In this document: piece by piece, positions 1-8,259 of the stretch | How the letters are laid out: each line of letters begins with the position of its first letter | Numbering within the stretch: position 1 is the stretch's first letter | Assembly: GCF_002951615.1 (NCBI RefSeq) | Contig: NZ_CP019062.1 | Coordinates: 2,046,001-2,110,000, forward strand | Reading direction: 5' to 3' | Length of the DNA: 64,000 bases | Source: Rahnella sikkimica | GTDB taxonomy: Bacteria > Pseudomonadota > Gammaproteobacteria > Enterobacterales > Enterobacteriaceae | The notes under the pieces: model-generated | What the model saw: the letters and a program-made list of their open reading frames with translations, nothing else | Database searches by the model: none | Told to the model about the DNA's origin: nothing | Position numbers and translations under genes: made by a program

Positions 1-1
1 G

Positions 2-823
2 TCCGCGCAAACTGAACTCGGCGTAAAGCCGCGCATTCTCGGCGTGCCGGGGCTGGATAATCAGGACGTCGCCACCGCACTTGCCGCCGTCTGTCAGCAG
101 CTGCGCGCCTTTGGTTACGTCAGCGCCTGGGGCTGCAAAACCGTGTCCGATGCCATTAAGTACCGCGACAATTTCAGCCAGCGTGAACTGATGGTTGTCT
201 GGCCGGATTTCGTGTCCTGGAACACCACCACCAATGCCAGCGACATCGCGCCTGCCACCGCTTACGCGCTCGGCCTGCGTGCCAAAATCGACGCCGAAAC
301 TGGCTGGCATAAAACCCTTTCGAACGTTGGAATCAACGGCGTCACCGGCCTGTCTGCCAGCGTGTACTGGGATTTGCAGACCACCGGCACCGATGCCGAC
401 CTGCTGAACCAGGCGTGCGTCACCACCCTTATCCGCAAAGACGGCTTTAAGTTCTGGGGGCAGCGCACATGTTCTGACGATCCGCTGTTCCTGTTTGAGA
501 ACTACACCCGCACCGCGCAGGTGCTGGCCGATACCATGGCGGACGCGCACCTGTGGGCGATGGACAGGCCAATGACCCCGACGCTTATCAAAGACATGAT
601 TGCGGGCATTAACGCCAAGCTGCGCGAAATGAAAACCGCCGGTTACATCATTGACGGTAACTGCTGGTATGACGCAGAAGCCAACACCGTGGACACCCTG
701 AAAGCGGGCAAACTCACCCTTGATTACGACTATACGCCGGTGCCGCCGCTGGAAGATTTAACCCTGCGTCAGCGCATCACCGACCAGTACCTGGCGACGT
801 TCGCCACGTCCGTTAACAGCTAA
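2..823 (+). CDS. FI: P2-like phage tail sheath protein FI (5' end outside window)
   Basis: Contractile tail sheath subunit of a P2-type myovirus. The reading frame is open from base 2 with no start, so the gene begins left of the window. About 273 residues are present against roughly 396 in P2 gpFI, so about the first third is missing. The visible part ([12 protein letters not shown] near its start, ending in [15 protein letters not shown]) is typical of the C-terminal two thirds of the sheath family. The tail tube gene follows after 13 bases, the fixed FI-FII order of P2 tail operons. The GTG at 44 is internal, not the true start. Confidence 0.93.
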   Translation, partial: SAQTELGVKPRILGVPGLDNQDVATALAAVCQQLRAFGYVSAWGCKTVSDAIKYRDNFSQRELMVVWPDFVSWNTTTNASDIAPATAYALGLRAKIDAETGWHKTLSNVGINGVTGLSASVYWDLQTTGTDADLLNQACVTTLIRKDGFKFWGQRTCSDDPLFLFENYTRTAQVLADTMADAHLWAMDRPMTPTLIKDMIAGINAKLREMKTAGYIIDGNCWYDAEANTVDTLKAGKLTLDYDYTPVPPLEDLTLRQRITDQYLATFATSVNS

Positions 824-836
824 GAGGCGCTAAAAC

Positions 837-1346
837 ATGGCACTGCCTAAGAAACTGAAATACCTGAACCTGTTTAACGACGGAAACAGCTATCTCGGCC
901 TGGTCAGCGCGCTGACGCTGCCGAAACTGACCCGCAAGCTGGAGAACTATCGCGGCGGCGGCATGACCGGCTCCGCCTCCGTTGATTTTGGCCTGGACGA
1001 CGACGCGCTGAGCTTTGAGTGGACGGTGGGCGGGCTGGATGAACTGGTGTTGCAGCAGTGGGGCGCGGTCGATGCCGTGCCGCTGCGCTTTGCCGGTTCC
1101 TTCCAGCGTGATGACACCGGTGAAACCTCCGCCGTGGAAGTCACGATGCGCGGCCGCCACAAGGAAATGGATTTCGGCGAGTACAAACAGGGCGAAGACA
1201 CCGAAACCAAAATCACCACCCAGTGCACCTATTTCAAGCTGGTGATTGACGGCAAAGACATGATTGAAGTCGATACCGTGAACATGGTGGAAATCGTCGG
1301 CGGCGTTGACCGCGTGGCGGAACACCGCAAAAACATCGGCCTGTAA
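837..1346 (+). CDS. FII: P2-like phage major tail tube protein FII
   Basis: Tail tube protein that polymerises inside the sheath to form the DNA channel. Its 169 residues are close to P2 gpFII (172). The start MALPKKLKYLNLFNDG is characteristic of the family. A GAGG-containing ribosome site lies about 8 bases before the ATG. It sits 13 bases after the sheath gene, in the conserved FI-FII-E-T order. The protein has no signal peptide or membrane segment, as expected for a cytoplasmically assembled virion part. Confidence 0.93.
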   Translation: MALPKKLKYLNLFNDGNSYLGLVSALTLPKLTRKLENYRGGGMTGSASVDFGLDDDALSFEWTVGGLDELVLQQWGAVDAVPLRFAGSFQRDDTGETSAVEVTMRGRHKEMDFGEYKQGEDTETKITTQCTYFKLVIDGKDMIEVDTVNMVEIVGGVDRVAEHRKNIGL

Positions 1347-1404
1347 CCCGACCCCCGCGCCGGATTCCGGCGCGAAAACTCCCCTTTGAATAAGAGACAC
1401 CGTT

Positions 1405-1686
1405 ATGTCAGAACACAATGAAAACATCGTAATTCTGGAAGAACCGATTAAGCGCGGCGACACGCTGATTAACCAGATTGAAGTCATCAAACCCAATGCC
1501 GGACACCTGCGCGGCATTGGCCTGGCGGCGCTGGCGAATGCCGACGTTGACGCACTCACCGTCATTCTGCCGCGCATTACCGCCCCGAACCTGACCGCTC
1601 AGGACTGCAAAAGCCTGAACCTGCCCGACCTGATTGCCCTGGCGGGTAAGGTGATTGGTTTTTTATCGCCGAAATCGGAACAGTAA
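1405..1686 (+). CDS. E: P2-like phage tail assembly protein E (unshifted product)
   Basis: Tail assembly chaperone, 93 residues, near P2 gpE (91). It starts MSEHNENIVILEEPIKRGD, behind a TAAGAGAC-type ribosome site. As in P2 and most long-tailed phages, this short gene lies between the tail tube and tape measure genes and carries a slippery run near its 3' end, so it encodes two proteins (see the extended product). The chaperones are thought to coat the tape measure during tail assembly and are absent from the virion. Confidence 0.9.
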   Translation: MSEHNENIVILEEPIKRGDTLINQIEVIKPNAGHLRGIGLAALANADVDALTVILPRITAPNLTAQDCKSLNLPDLIALAGKVIGFLSPKSEQ

Positions 1687-1841
1687 AACTTCCCCCGACC
1701 CTGACGGTCGATGACCTGATGGCGGATATCGCGGTGATCTTTCACTGGCCGCCGTCAGAAATGAACCCGATGACGCTGACCGAACTTTGCGCGTGGCGTC
1801 ATAAGGCCATGCAGCGCAGCGGAGCCACCGACAGTGAGTAA
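1405..1841 (+). CDS. E': E+E' tail assembly chaperone made by -1 frameshift
   Basis: At 1659-1665 the E frame reads T TTT TTA, a classical -1 slippery heptamer of the same kind as the T-run in P2 gene E. After slipping, reading continues from 1665 in the -1 frame (IAEIGTVKLPPTLTV...) for about 58 codons to TAA at 1839-1841. This overlaps the GTG start of the tape measure gene at 1834. The extension contains PPTLTVDDLMADIAVIFHWP, as in P2 gpE'. Frameshifted chaperone pairs are established for this gene position. That slippage occurs here is inferred from the heptamer, the open frame and the gene order. Confidence 0.85.
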
Positions 1842-4272
1842 CTTAAAATTAGAGGTGCTGTTAAAAGCGGTTGACCAGGCGACCCGCCCGTTTAAAGCGG
1901 TGCAAAACGCCAGTAAAGCGCTGTCCGGCGATATCCGCAATTCACAAAACAGCCTCAAAGACCTGAACGCTCAGGCCGGGAGAATTGACGGGTTCAGAAA
2001 ATCCAGCGCCCAGATGGCCGTCACGGCTCAAAAGCTCAAAGACGCCAAAACGGAAGCGCAGGCGCTGGCGATCCAGTTCAGAAATACCGCCAATCCTACC
2101 CGCGCGCAGACGCAGGCCATGGAGTCCGCGAAGCGCACCGCCCAGGAGTTGCAGACTAAATTCAACGGGCTGAGGCAGTCGGTGCAGCGCCAGCGCACCG
2201 AGCTGTCGCAGGCGGGGATAAGTACGCGCAACCTGGCTGAGTCTGAGCGCCGCCTGAGAACCTCTATCAGTGAAACCACGGCGCAGCTCAACCGGCAGCG
2301 TGAATCTCTGGCACGCGTCAGCGCGCAGCAGGCCAAACTCAACGCGGTAAGAGGACGTTATCAGGCCGGTAAACAGTTCGCCGGAAGCGTGACCGCCGCC
2401 GGTGCGGCTGGCGTGGGCATTGCGACGGCGGGCACGGCGGCGGGTGTCGGGATACTCAAGCCTGGTTTTGACTTTGCGCAGAAAAACTCAGAACTCCAGG
2501 CAACGCTCGGGTTGTCCAAAGACTCGGCGGACATGCTGGCTTTGCGCACGCAGGCGCGGCAGCTCGGCGACAACACCGCCGCCTCTGCTGACGATGCCGC
2601 CGCCGCGCAAATCATCGTGGCGAAATCCGGCGCGGATAAGGACGGCATTCTGGCGGCGACGCCGACCATCCTGAATCTGTCCCTGGCGAACAAGCGCACC
2701 ATGGAGGAGAACGCCACGCTGCTGATGGGCGTGAAATCCGCGTTTGGCATGACCAATGACACAGTGGCGCACATCGGCGATGTGCTTTCCACGGCCATGA
2801 ATAAGTCTGCCGCCACCTTTGAAGGGCTGTCTGACACCATGACCTACGCCGCGCCCGTGGCAAAACAGGCCGGTATCAGCGTCGAGGAAACCGCTGCGAT
2901 GGCCGCCGCGCTGGCGGATGCCAAAATCACCGGCTCGATGGCGGGCACCGGTGCCCGTGCGGTCATTACCCGATTGCAGGCACCGACGGGCACCGCCGCC
3001 GCGGCGCTCGGTGAGCTGAAGGTGAAGACGGCGGACAGCAAAGGCAACATGCGCCCGCTGTTTACCATCCTGAAGGAAATGCAAAAGAGCTTTGAGAAAA
3101 ACAAGCTCGGTTCGTCGCAGCGTGCGCAGTACATGAAGGCCATCTTTGGCGAGGAAGCGAGCTCGGCGGCGGCGGTGCTGATGGGCGATGCATCATCGGG
3201 AAAACTGGATGAACTGAGTAAGGCACTCAAAACCTCGGATGGTAAAACCGAGGCGCTGGTGGCGGTGATGCAGGACAACCTGGGCGGCGACTTTAAGGAA
3301 TTTCAGTCCGCCTACGAGGCCGTCGGCACTGACCTGTTTGACCAGCAGGATTCTTCCCTGCGCAACCTGGTGCAGACCGCTACCGGCTACGTGCTCCAAC
3401 TGGATAAGTGGATTGTGAACAATAAAGCCCTGGCGACCACCCTTGGCAAGGTGGCGGGCGGTGCGCTGCTGATTACCGGCGCGCTTGGGGTGTTTGGCCT
3501 GGTGGCGGGTCCGGTTATCAGCGGCATCAATCTGATTGTCGCCGCTGCCGGTATCCTCTGGACAATTCTCGGCACGGTAGGCGGTGCGATTGCGACGGTG
3601 ATCGGCGGGCTCACGCTGCCGATAGTCGCGATTGGCGTGGCGATTGTCGCCGGTGCGCTGCTTATCCGTAAATACTGGGAGCCGATCAGCGCCTTCTTTG
3701 CGGGTGTGATTGAAGGGCTGGGGATTGCGTTCGCGCCGGTAAAAGAGCTGTTTGCACCGCTCCAGCCGGTTTTTGACTGGCTTGGCGATAAGCTGAAAAT
3801 GGTCTGGCAGTGGTTCAAAGACCTCATTGCGCCGGTGAAATCCACACAGGACACCCTGAATAACTGCAAGGACACCGGCGTGATGTTCGGGCAGGCCATC
3901 GCAAACGCGCTGACTGCGCCGCTGCAGGCATTCAATAAGCTGCGTCAGGGCGTGGACTGGCTGCTGGAGAAGCTCGGCATCATCAAGGATGAATCAGCAG
4001 ACCTGGATAAAAACGCCAACAAAGCCAATCACGCCGCCGGTACAGGACGGGAGCCGGTTGCACTGCCAGCGGGGAACGCGCTGGGCGGTGCGTATGTGCC
4101 GGTGTCTACCGGTGGGGGTGGCGGCTACGTTGACCGCAGCATCCACAACTACCAGATTTCAGCCGGTAACGCTCTGGGCGGTGCGGATGCCAGCAAACAA
4201 ATCCGCGCCGAGCTGGAAGCCCGTGACCGCGCCCGCGCGGCACAGCAGCGTTCCCGCATGGATAACGATTAA
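1834..4272 (+). CDS. T: P2-like phage tail tape measure protein T
   Basis: Tape measure protein that sets tail length, 812 residues (P2 gpT 815). The N-terminal ~190 residues are polar and coiled-coil rich. The central part (about 215-480) holds the conserved TP901-type tape measure core. Residues about 530-610 form several hydrophobic membrane-like segments, usual in tape measures that insert in the host membrane on DNA entry. The start is GTG at 1834, overlapping the end of E' by 8 bases, which suggests translational coupling to its chaperone. Confidence 0.93.
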   Translation: MSNLKLEVLLKAVDQATRPFKAVQNASKALSGDIRNSQNSLKDLNAQAGRIDGFRKSSAQMAVTAQKLKDAKTEAQALAIQFRNTANPTRAQTQAMESAKRTAQELQTKFNGLRQSVQRQRTELSQAGISTRNLAESERRLRTSISETTAQLNRQRESLARVSAQQAKLNAVRGRYQAGKQFAGSVTAAGAAGVGIATAGTAAGVGILKPGFDFAQKNSELQATLGLSKDSADMLALRTQARQLGDNTAASADDAAAAQIIVAKSGADKDGILAATPTILNLSLANKRTMEENATLLMGVKSAFGMTNDTVAHIGDVLSTAMNKSAATFEGLSDTMTYAAPVAKQAGISVEETAAMAAALADAKITGSMAGTGARAVITRLQAPTGTAAAALGELKVKTADSKGNMRPLFTILKEMQKSFEKNKLGSSQRAQYMKAIFGEEASSAAAVLMGDASSGKLDELSKALKTSDGKTEALVAVMQDNLGGDFKEFQSAYEAVGTDLFDQQDSSLRNLVQTATGYVLQLDKWIVNNKALATTLGKVAGGALLITGALGVFGLVAGPVISGINLIVAAAGILWTILGTVGGAIATVIGGLTLPIVAIGVAIVAGALLIRKYWEPISAFFAGVIEGLGIAFAPVKELFAPLQPVFDWLGDKLKMVWQWFKDLIAPVKSTQDTLNNCKDTGVMFGQAIANALTAPLQAFNKLRQGVDWLLEKLGIIKDESADLDKNANKANHAAGTGREPVALPAGNALGGAYVPVSTGGGGGYVDRSIHNYQISAGNALGGADASKQIRAELEARDRARAAQQRSRMDND

Positions 4273-4284
4273 GGAGAAAGCCGC

Positions 4285-4755
4285 ATGATGTTAACCCTCG
4301 GGCTGTTTGTGTTTCAGTTGCAGACCGTCCCTTATCAAAGTTTACAGCGCGATGTCGTTTACCGCTGGCCGGTAAACAACCGCGTCGGCCTGCGCCCGCT
4401 GCCGCAGTTCCTCGGCGTGAATGAGGAGAAAATTACCCTGTCCGGCGTGCTGATGCCGGAAATCACCGGCGGGAAGTTGTCACTGCTGGCACTGAACCTG
4501 ATGGCCGATCAGGGCAAGGCCTGGCCGTTGCTGGAGGGCAGCGGCACCATTTACGGGATGTTCGTGGTGAACAGCGTCAGCGAAACCCATACAGAGTTTT
4601 TCTCCAACGGCGCGCCACGAAAGATTGAATTTACCCTGACGCTGACCCGCGTGGATGAATCCCTGGCGGCGATGTTCGGCGACATGAAAGCCCAGGCCGA
4701 CGGGCTGCTGGATAAGGCCGGTGGTTTAACCGGACAGCTGGGAGGTCTGCTGTGA
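4285..4755 (+). CDS. U: P2-like phage tail completion protein U
   Basis: Tail terminator/assembly protein, 156 residues (P2 gpU 159). It starts MMLTLGLFVFQLQTVPYQSL after an AAGGAG site 8 bases upstream; the second ATG at 4288 is an alternative. The motif WPVNNRVGLRPLPQFLG and the later GSGTIYGMFVVNSVSE are typical of the family. It lies 12 bases after the tape measure gene and its stop overlaps the GTG of D by four bases. Confidence 0.92.
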   Translation: MMLTLGLFVFQLQTVPYQSLQRDVVYRWPVNNRVGLRPLPQFLGVNEEKITLSGVLMPEITGGKLSLLALNLMADQGKAWPLLEGSGTIYGMFVVNSVSETHTEFFSNGAPRKIEFTLTLTRVDESLAAMFGDMKAQADGLLDKAGGLTGQLGGLL

Positions 4756-5912
4756 TTACCGATATGACCATCGGAGCCGGTGCGCAGTTTGCGCCGGACT
4801 TCACGGTGACCGTGGGCGGCAGAGACATCACGCAGGACGTCAGCAACCGGCTGATTTCTCTGACGCTTACAGACAACCGTGGCTTTGAAGCTGACCAGCT
4901 CGACATCGAGCTAAGCGACACCGACGGCCTGCTGGATATGCCGCCACGCGGCGCGGTGATTAATATTGCGCTGGGCTGGAAAGGCCAGGCGCTGACGAAC
5001 AAAGGCAACTTTACCGTGGATGAGGTGGAGCACCGCGGAACGCCGGATACGCTGACTATCCGCGCCCGCAGTGCGGACTATCGCGGTAGCCTGAATTCCC
5101 GTCGCGACAACTCTTATCACGACACGACGCTGGAGGCGGTGGTGTCGGCAGTGGCGGCGCGCAATAACCTCAAGCCCGCCATCGCCGAGCCGTTCAAGGG
5201 CGTGAAGGTGTCGCACATCGACCAGACGCAGGAAACCGACGCGAAGTTTATTACCCGCCTGGCGGAGCTGAACGGCGCGGTTGTTGCCATCAAGGCCGGT
5301 AATCTTCTGTTTATCAAGCCAGGCGCGGCGAAGACGGCCAGTGGGAAGCCTATCCCGCAGATGACGATTGTCCGCAGCGACGGCGACGGGCATACGTTTA
5401 ATATTGCTGACCGTGGGGCTTATACCGGCGTGTCGGCAAGCTGGCTGCATACCAAAGACCCGAAACCGAAAAAGGTGAAGGTGCAGCGGAAACCGAAAGT
5501 GCAGTACCTGCGCGCCCTGCAACACCCGAAGGCGAAAAAGGTCAGCACGAAGGTACAGAAAACGCCGGAGGCAAAGGAAGGCGATTACCTGGTGGGCAGT
5601 GAAGACAATGTGTTTGCGCTCACCACCATCTACGCCACGCAGAAAGCGGCCATGCGTGCAGCACAGGCAAAATGGGACAAACTCCAGCGCGGCGTCGCGG
5701 AGTTCTCGATCTCCCTGGCTCGCGGGCGGGCTGATTTATTTCCTGAGACGCCAGTGGCCGTGTCCGGATTTAAATCCGTGATCGACGCGCAGCCCTGGAT
5801 AATCAGCAAGGTGACACACAGTCTGGGGAACAGTGGGTTTGTTACGACGCTGAATCTGGAGGTGTTGCTTTCGGATGTGAGTTATGAGGCGAGCGGGGAC
5901 GATAGCGCGTGA
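4752..5912 (+). CDS. D: P2-like phage late control / tail tip protein D
   Basis: Gene D protein, 386 residues (P2 gpD 387). It belongs to the family that forms the hub at the tail tip, like T4 gp27 and VgrG N-terminal regions. The N-terminal part (PDFTVTVGGRDITQDVSNRL) and the central ADYRGSLNSRRDNSYHDTTL stretch are typical. The start is GTG at 4752, overlapping U in GTGA. It is the last gene of the FI-D operon. A lysine-rich linker at about 236-275 is a small local peculiarity. Confidence 0.92.
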   Translation: MITDMTIGAGAQFAPDFTVTVGGRDITQDVSNRLISLTLTDNRGFEADQLDIELSDTDGLLDMPPRGAVINIALGWKGQALTNKGNFTVDEVEHRGTPDTLTIRARSADYRGSLNSRRDNSYHDTTLEAVVSAVAARNNLKPAIAEPFKGVKVSHIDQTQETDAKFITRLAELNGAVVAIKAGNLLFIKPGAAKTASGKPIPQMTIVRSDGDGHTFNIADRGAYTGVSASWLHTKDPKPKKVKVQRKPKVQYLRALQHPKAKKVSTKVQKTPEAKEGDYLVGSEDNVFALTTIYATQKAAMRAAQAKWDKLQRGVAEFSISLARGRADLFPETPVAVSGFKSVIDAQPWIISKVTHSLGNSGFVTTLNLEVLLSDVSYEASGDDSA

Positions 5913-5953
5913 ATGATTGAGATCAGGCTTCATGATAAAATCATAAAAAGCAT

Positions 5954-6130
5954 TTAAAAACAGTAGTATATCCAAAAAACAACTGGAAAGAGTGCGTATA
6001 TGAAAAGGCCAACACACACGGCCTTCATAAACCAACGGGCACGACGCCAGATATAGCGTTCCCTTTGGTCAGCGTCACTGATCGCGCTTTGTATATCGTC
6101 CTGATTTGTCATCTCGTCTGCCTTGGGCAT
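5954..6130 (-). CDS. small membrane protein, candidate prophage cargo
   Basis: A 58-residue protein read against the tail operon, between D and ogr, where P2 has no gene. The N-terminal ~30 residues are polar and charged (MPKADEMTNQDD...). They are followed by a basic patch (RRARWF) and one hydrophobic aromatic-rich C-terminal helix (about 37-58), suggesting a tail-anchored inner membrane protein with its N-terminus in the cytoplasm. The ATG at 6130 was chosen over the one at 6154 because an AGGTGA site lies just before it. No family is recognised. Antisense position at the end of a late operon is typical of genes expressed in the lysogen, but that role is inference. Confidence 0.5.
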   Translation of the reverse strand: MPKADEMTNQDDIQSAISDADQRERYIWRRARWFMKAVCVGLFIYALFPVVFWIYYCF

Positions 6131-6166
6131 TTTGTCACCTGTTATGTAAAACACTGTAATCCCGGA

Positions 6167-6191
6167 TGTATGTTTTCAGCAATAACATACA
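6167..6191. promoter_or_regulatory. dyad upstream of ogr
   Basis: Arms TGTATGTT and AACATACA are perfect 8-base inverted repeats separated by 9 bases, ending 40 bases before the ogr start. No T-run follows, so it is not a simple terminator. Ogr-type activators bind TGT-N12-ACA dyads; here the inner TGT and ACA are 11 apart, so a match is not exact. It may be an operator for ogr or for the antisense membrane gene. Confidence 0.35.
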
Positions 6192-6231
6192 ATGATTACA
6201 TCTGACTTAAAATGACCACTTGGTGATTATT

Positions 6232-6453
6232 ATGATGCACTGCCCGAAATGCCAGCACGCCGCACACGCCCGTTCCAGCCGTTATCTGAGCATCAATACT
6301 AAAGAACGTTACCACCAGTGCCAGAATATCAATTGCAGTTGTACGTTCAAAACGCATGAATCGATCGCCGACATCATTGTTGAACCAGGCACCGTTCATG
6401 CTGTTCAGTTGCATCCGGATAAGCATCAGCAACAATCTTTGCAGATGCATTAA
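6232..6453 (+). CDS. ogr: Ogr/Delta-family zinc-finger late transcription activator
   Basis: Activator of P2-type late promoters, working with host RNA polymerase. It has 73 residues (P2 Ogr 72). A zinc finger is formed by CPKC at residues 4-7 and CQNINC further on, with the family signature AAHARSSRYLS and TKERYHQCQN. The start is placed at ATG 6232 (MMHCPKC), matching MFHC in P2 Ogr; the longer TTG-initiated frame is not needed. It lies downstream of D as in P2 and is followed by a strong two-way terminator. Confidence 0.92.
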   Translation: MMHCPKCQHAAHARSSRYLSINTKERYHQCQNINCSCTFKTHESIADIIVEPGTVHAVQLHPDKHQQQSLQMH

Positions 6454-6456
6454 AAC

Positions 6457-6483
6457 AAGAAACCCGCCAATGGCGGGTTTCTT
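6457..6483. terminator. bidirectional terminator between ogr and the convergent secreted-protein gene
   Basis: Twelve-base perfect stem AAGAAACCCGCC / GGCGGGTTTCTT with a 3-base loop. The A and T runs at its edges let it stop transcription from both sides. Confidence 0.8.
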
Positions 6484-6494
6484 AACATTAATCA

Positions 6495-6860
6495 TTACCA
6501 GCTAAGTTGCTCACCGCTGGCTTTCAGATTTTGTTTGTACATCATATCCAGAGTCGCGTAAGTGCACATATCAAACGCACCTTCACAATAATCACCGATT
6601 ACCTTATTCAGTATTTCTTTATTTTTGGCTTTGGTCAGATTCTTAAAAGCGGTCAGATTTTGCTTTTCCATCATTCGAAGCGTTGTTGGTTGGCACATAT
6701 CAACGGCACCATCACAGTAATCCGCCTTTACCTTCACCTTGATGTATTCAATAACTTCTTGTTTCTGCGCTTCGGAACCGTCGAATTCCATCGGGTTAAC
6801 AAATGCAGCACTCGCGGCAAACGGAAGCATCAAAACAGCAAATCCCAGAACAAACTTCAT
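6495..6860 (-). CDS. secreted small protein with an internal duplication, candidate prophage cargo
   Basis: 121 residues starting MKFVLGFAVLMLPFAASAAF, a clear signal peptide with cleavage after ASA, so the protein should be periplasmic. The mature part holds two similar units: DYCDGAVDMC followed by TTLRMMEKQNLTA, then DYCEGAFDMC followed by ATLDMMYKQNLKA. Each has a cysteine pair spaced by seven residues (C-x7-C), suggesting two disulfide-stapled helical hairpins. The start is at 6860, seven bases after AAGGA; the ATG at 6863 also fits. It lies between ogr and int on the opposite strand, a usual place for lysogenic conversion genes. No family or function is recognised. Confidence 0.6.
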   Translation of the reverse strand: MKFVLGFAVLMLPFAASAAFVNPMEFDGSEAQKQEVIEYIKVKVKADYCDGAVDMCQPTTLRMMEKQNLTAFKNLTKAKNKEILNKVIGDYCEGAFDMCTYATLDMMYKQNLKASGEQLSW

Positions 6861-7069
6861 CATTAAGTCCTTATAGTGAAAGCAAACTGTTAAGACTAAT
6901 CTTAACAATCTGAAGTCAAAATTTCACGGTTTCTGCCGCAACCTTTCCAAAAGAGACGATTTAGACAAACCGACCGGTTATAGCCATTACATGTATACGA
7001 CTGACCAAATCAAACATTTACACTGGTTTTATATACAGTAAAATTCACATTCTCAAAAAGGAGAATGTG

Positions 7070-8113
7070 ATGAGTGTAAGAAAGCTGTCTACCGGCAAAT
7101 GGTTATGCGAGTGCTATCCGAACGGACGCGAGGGCAAGCGGTGCCGCAGGCAGTTTGATTCCAAAGGGGAAGCCTTAGCCTTTGAGACTTACACCATGGA
7201 TCAGGCAAAGAACAAACCGTGGCTGGGCGAGAAGGAAGACCGGCGAAAGCTGAGCGAACTGGTCGATCTCTGGTACAGCCTCCACGGCTGCTCTCTGAAT
7301 GATAAAAAGGGACGGTTAGGCAAACTGAAGATTATCAGCGCGGGCATGGGTGATCCAATAGCCAGTATGATCACACCGAAGGACTGGGCGCACTATCGTG
7401 ATCAGCGGCTGCGCGGTGAAATTGATAACGGCTACAGTACCAGTCTGGCAACCCGTAAAGTTTCCACCGGTACGGTGAACTGTGAGCATGCTTTTCTAAG
7501 GGCGGTATTCAATGAACTGAAACGCCTGGGGGAATGGTCGCTGCCAAACCCGCTCGAGAATATTCGCGAGTTTGATCAGCCAGAACGTGAAATGGCATGG
7601 CTGACTCAGGAACAAATTCTGTTGCTCATGGCGGCATGTGAACAGCATGGAAATGACGAATTAACGCTTATCGTTAAAGTTTGCCTTTCGACCGGCGCAC
7701 GCTGGAATGAGGCGGCAAAAATCAAAAGCTCGCAAATATCCCCGTACAAAATCACCTTCATCAATACTAAAGGCAAAAAGAACCGTACCGTTCCCCTCAC
7801 CCGCCCCCTCTATGACGAACTGATCGCCCGTAAAGGCGCGCCCTTCTTGCCCTGCTATAAGCAGTTTTATCGGGTGATCAGGCTGGCGGGCATCGAGCTG
7901 CCGGAAGGTCAGATGACGCACGTTCTCCGGCATACGTTCGCCAGTCATTTCATGATGGCCGGTGGCAACATCATCGTGTTGCAACGTATCCTCGGGCACT
8001 CAGATATTCGGGTCACTATGCGATACGCGCACTTTGCTCCGGATCACCTGGAAGACGCTATCCACCTGAATCCGCTTGCTCAAATGGTTGGCAACAAAAA
8101 TTTAATCAGTTGA
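7070..8113 (+). CDS. int: P2-type tyrosine integrase
   Basis: Site-specific recombinase of the P2/186 integrase type, 347 residues. The N-terminal arm-binding part starts MSVRKLSTGKWLCECYPNG. The catalytic domain shows the first Arg in CLSTGARWNEAAK, the HxxR box in THVLRHTFASHF, a later His in LGHSDI and the nucleophile Tyr in VTMRYAHF. ATG 7070 was chosen because AAGGAG lies 6 bases upstream. It reads the same way as the tail genes and lies just after ogr, whereas in P2 int reads in the opposite direction. The last 173 bases of homology recur at 9761-9933. A terminator follows. Confidence 0.92.
   Translation: MSVRKLSTGKWLCECYPNGREGKRCRRQFDSKGEALAFETYTMDQAKNKPWLGEKEDRRKLSELVDLWYSLHGCSLNDKKGRLGKLKIISAGMGDPIASMITPKDWAHYRDQRLRGEIDNGYSTSLATRKVSTGTVNCEHAFLRAVFNELKRLGEWSLPNPLENIREFDQPEREMAWLTQEQILLLMAACEQHGNDELTLIVKVCLSTGARWNEAAKIKSSQISPYKITFINTKGKKNRTVPLTRPLYDELIARKGAPFLPCYKQFYRVIRLAGIELPEGQMTHVLRHTFASHFMMAGGNIIVLQRILGHSDIRVTMRYAHFAPDHLEDAIHLNPLAQMVGNKNLIS
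7913..8085 (+). repeat. integrase 3' direct repeat, copy A
   Basis: These 173 bases of int (encoding MTHVLRHTFASH through LNPLAQ) recur in the same orientation at 9761-9933. I count 10 mismatches, about 94% identity. Nine are synonymous and one changes Ala to Ser. Confidence 0.9.
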
Positions 8114-8203
8114 AATAGCGGGGATAGAAGATAAAAAATAACATACCATTTTTTAGCGAAATGTAATGAATTATTGCTGCCGATTATTATATTGACTTAT
8201 AAG

Positions 8204-8233
8204 AATGGCACTAAGTCCTTAGTGCCATTTTTA
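8204..8233 (+). terminator. int terminator
   Basis: Stem AATGGCACTAAG / CTTAGTGCCATT with a 2-base loop followed by TTTTAT, 90 bases after int. It separates int from the convergent nuclease gene. Confidence 0.7.
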
Positions 8234-8259
8234 TACATATTTATATAGAGTCTATTTTT

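Noticed and set aside
813..1577. 254-codon open frame on the minus strand across the tail tube gene
   Set aside because: Shadow of FII and E on the other strand; the plus-strand genes have clear homologues, ribosome sites and operon order.
2488..3084. 198-codon minus-strand open frame in the tape measure gene
   Set aside because: High-GC shadow frame, rich in Arg/Gly/His, with no ribosome site or recognisable domain.
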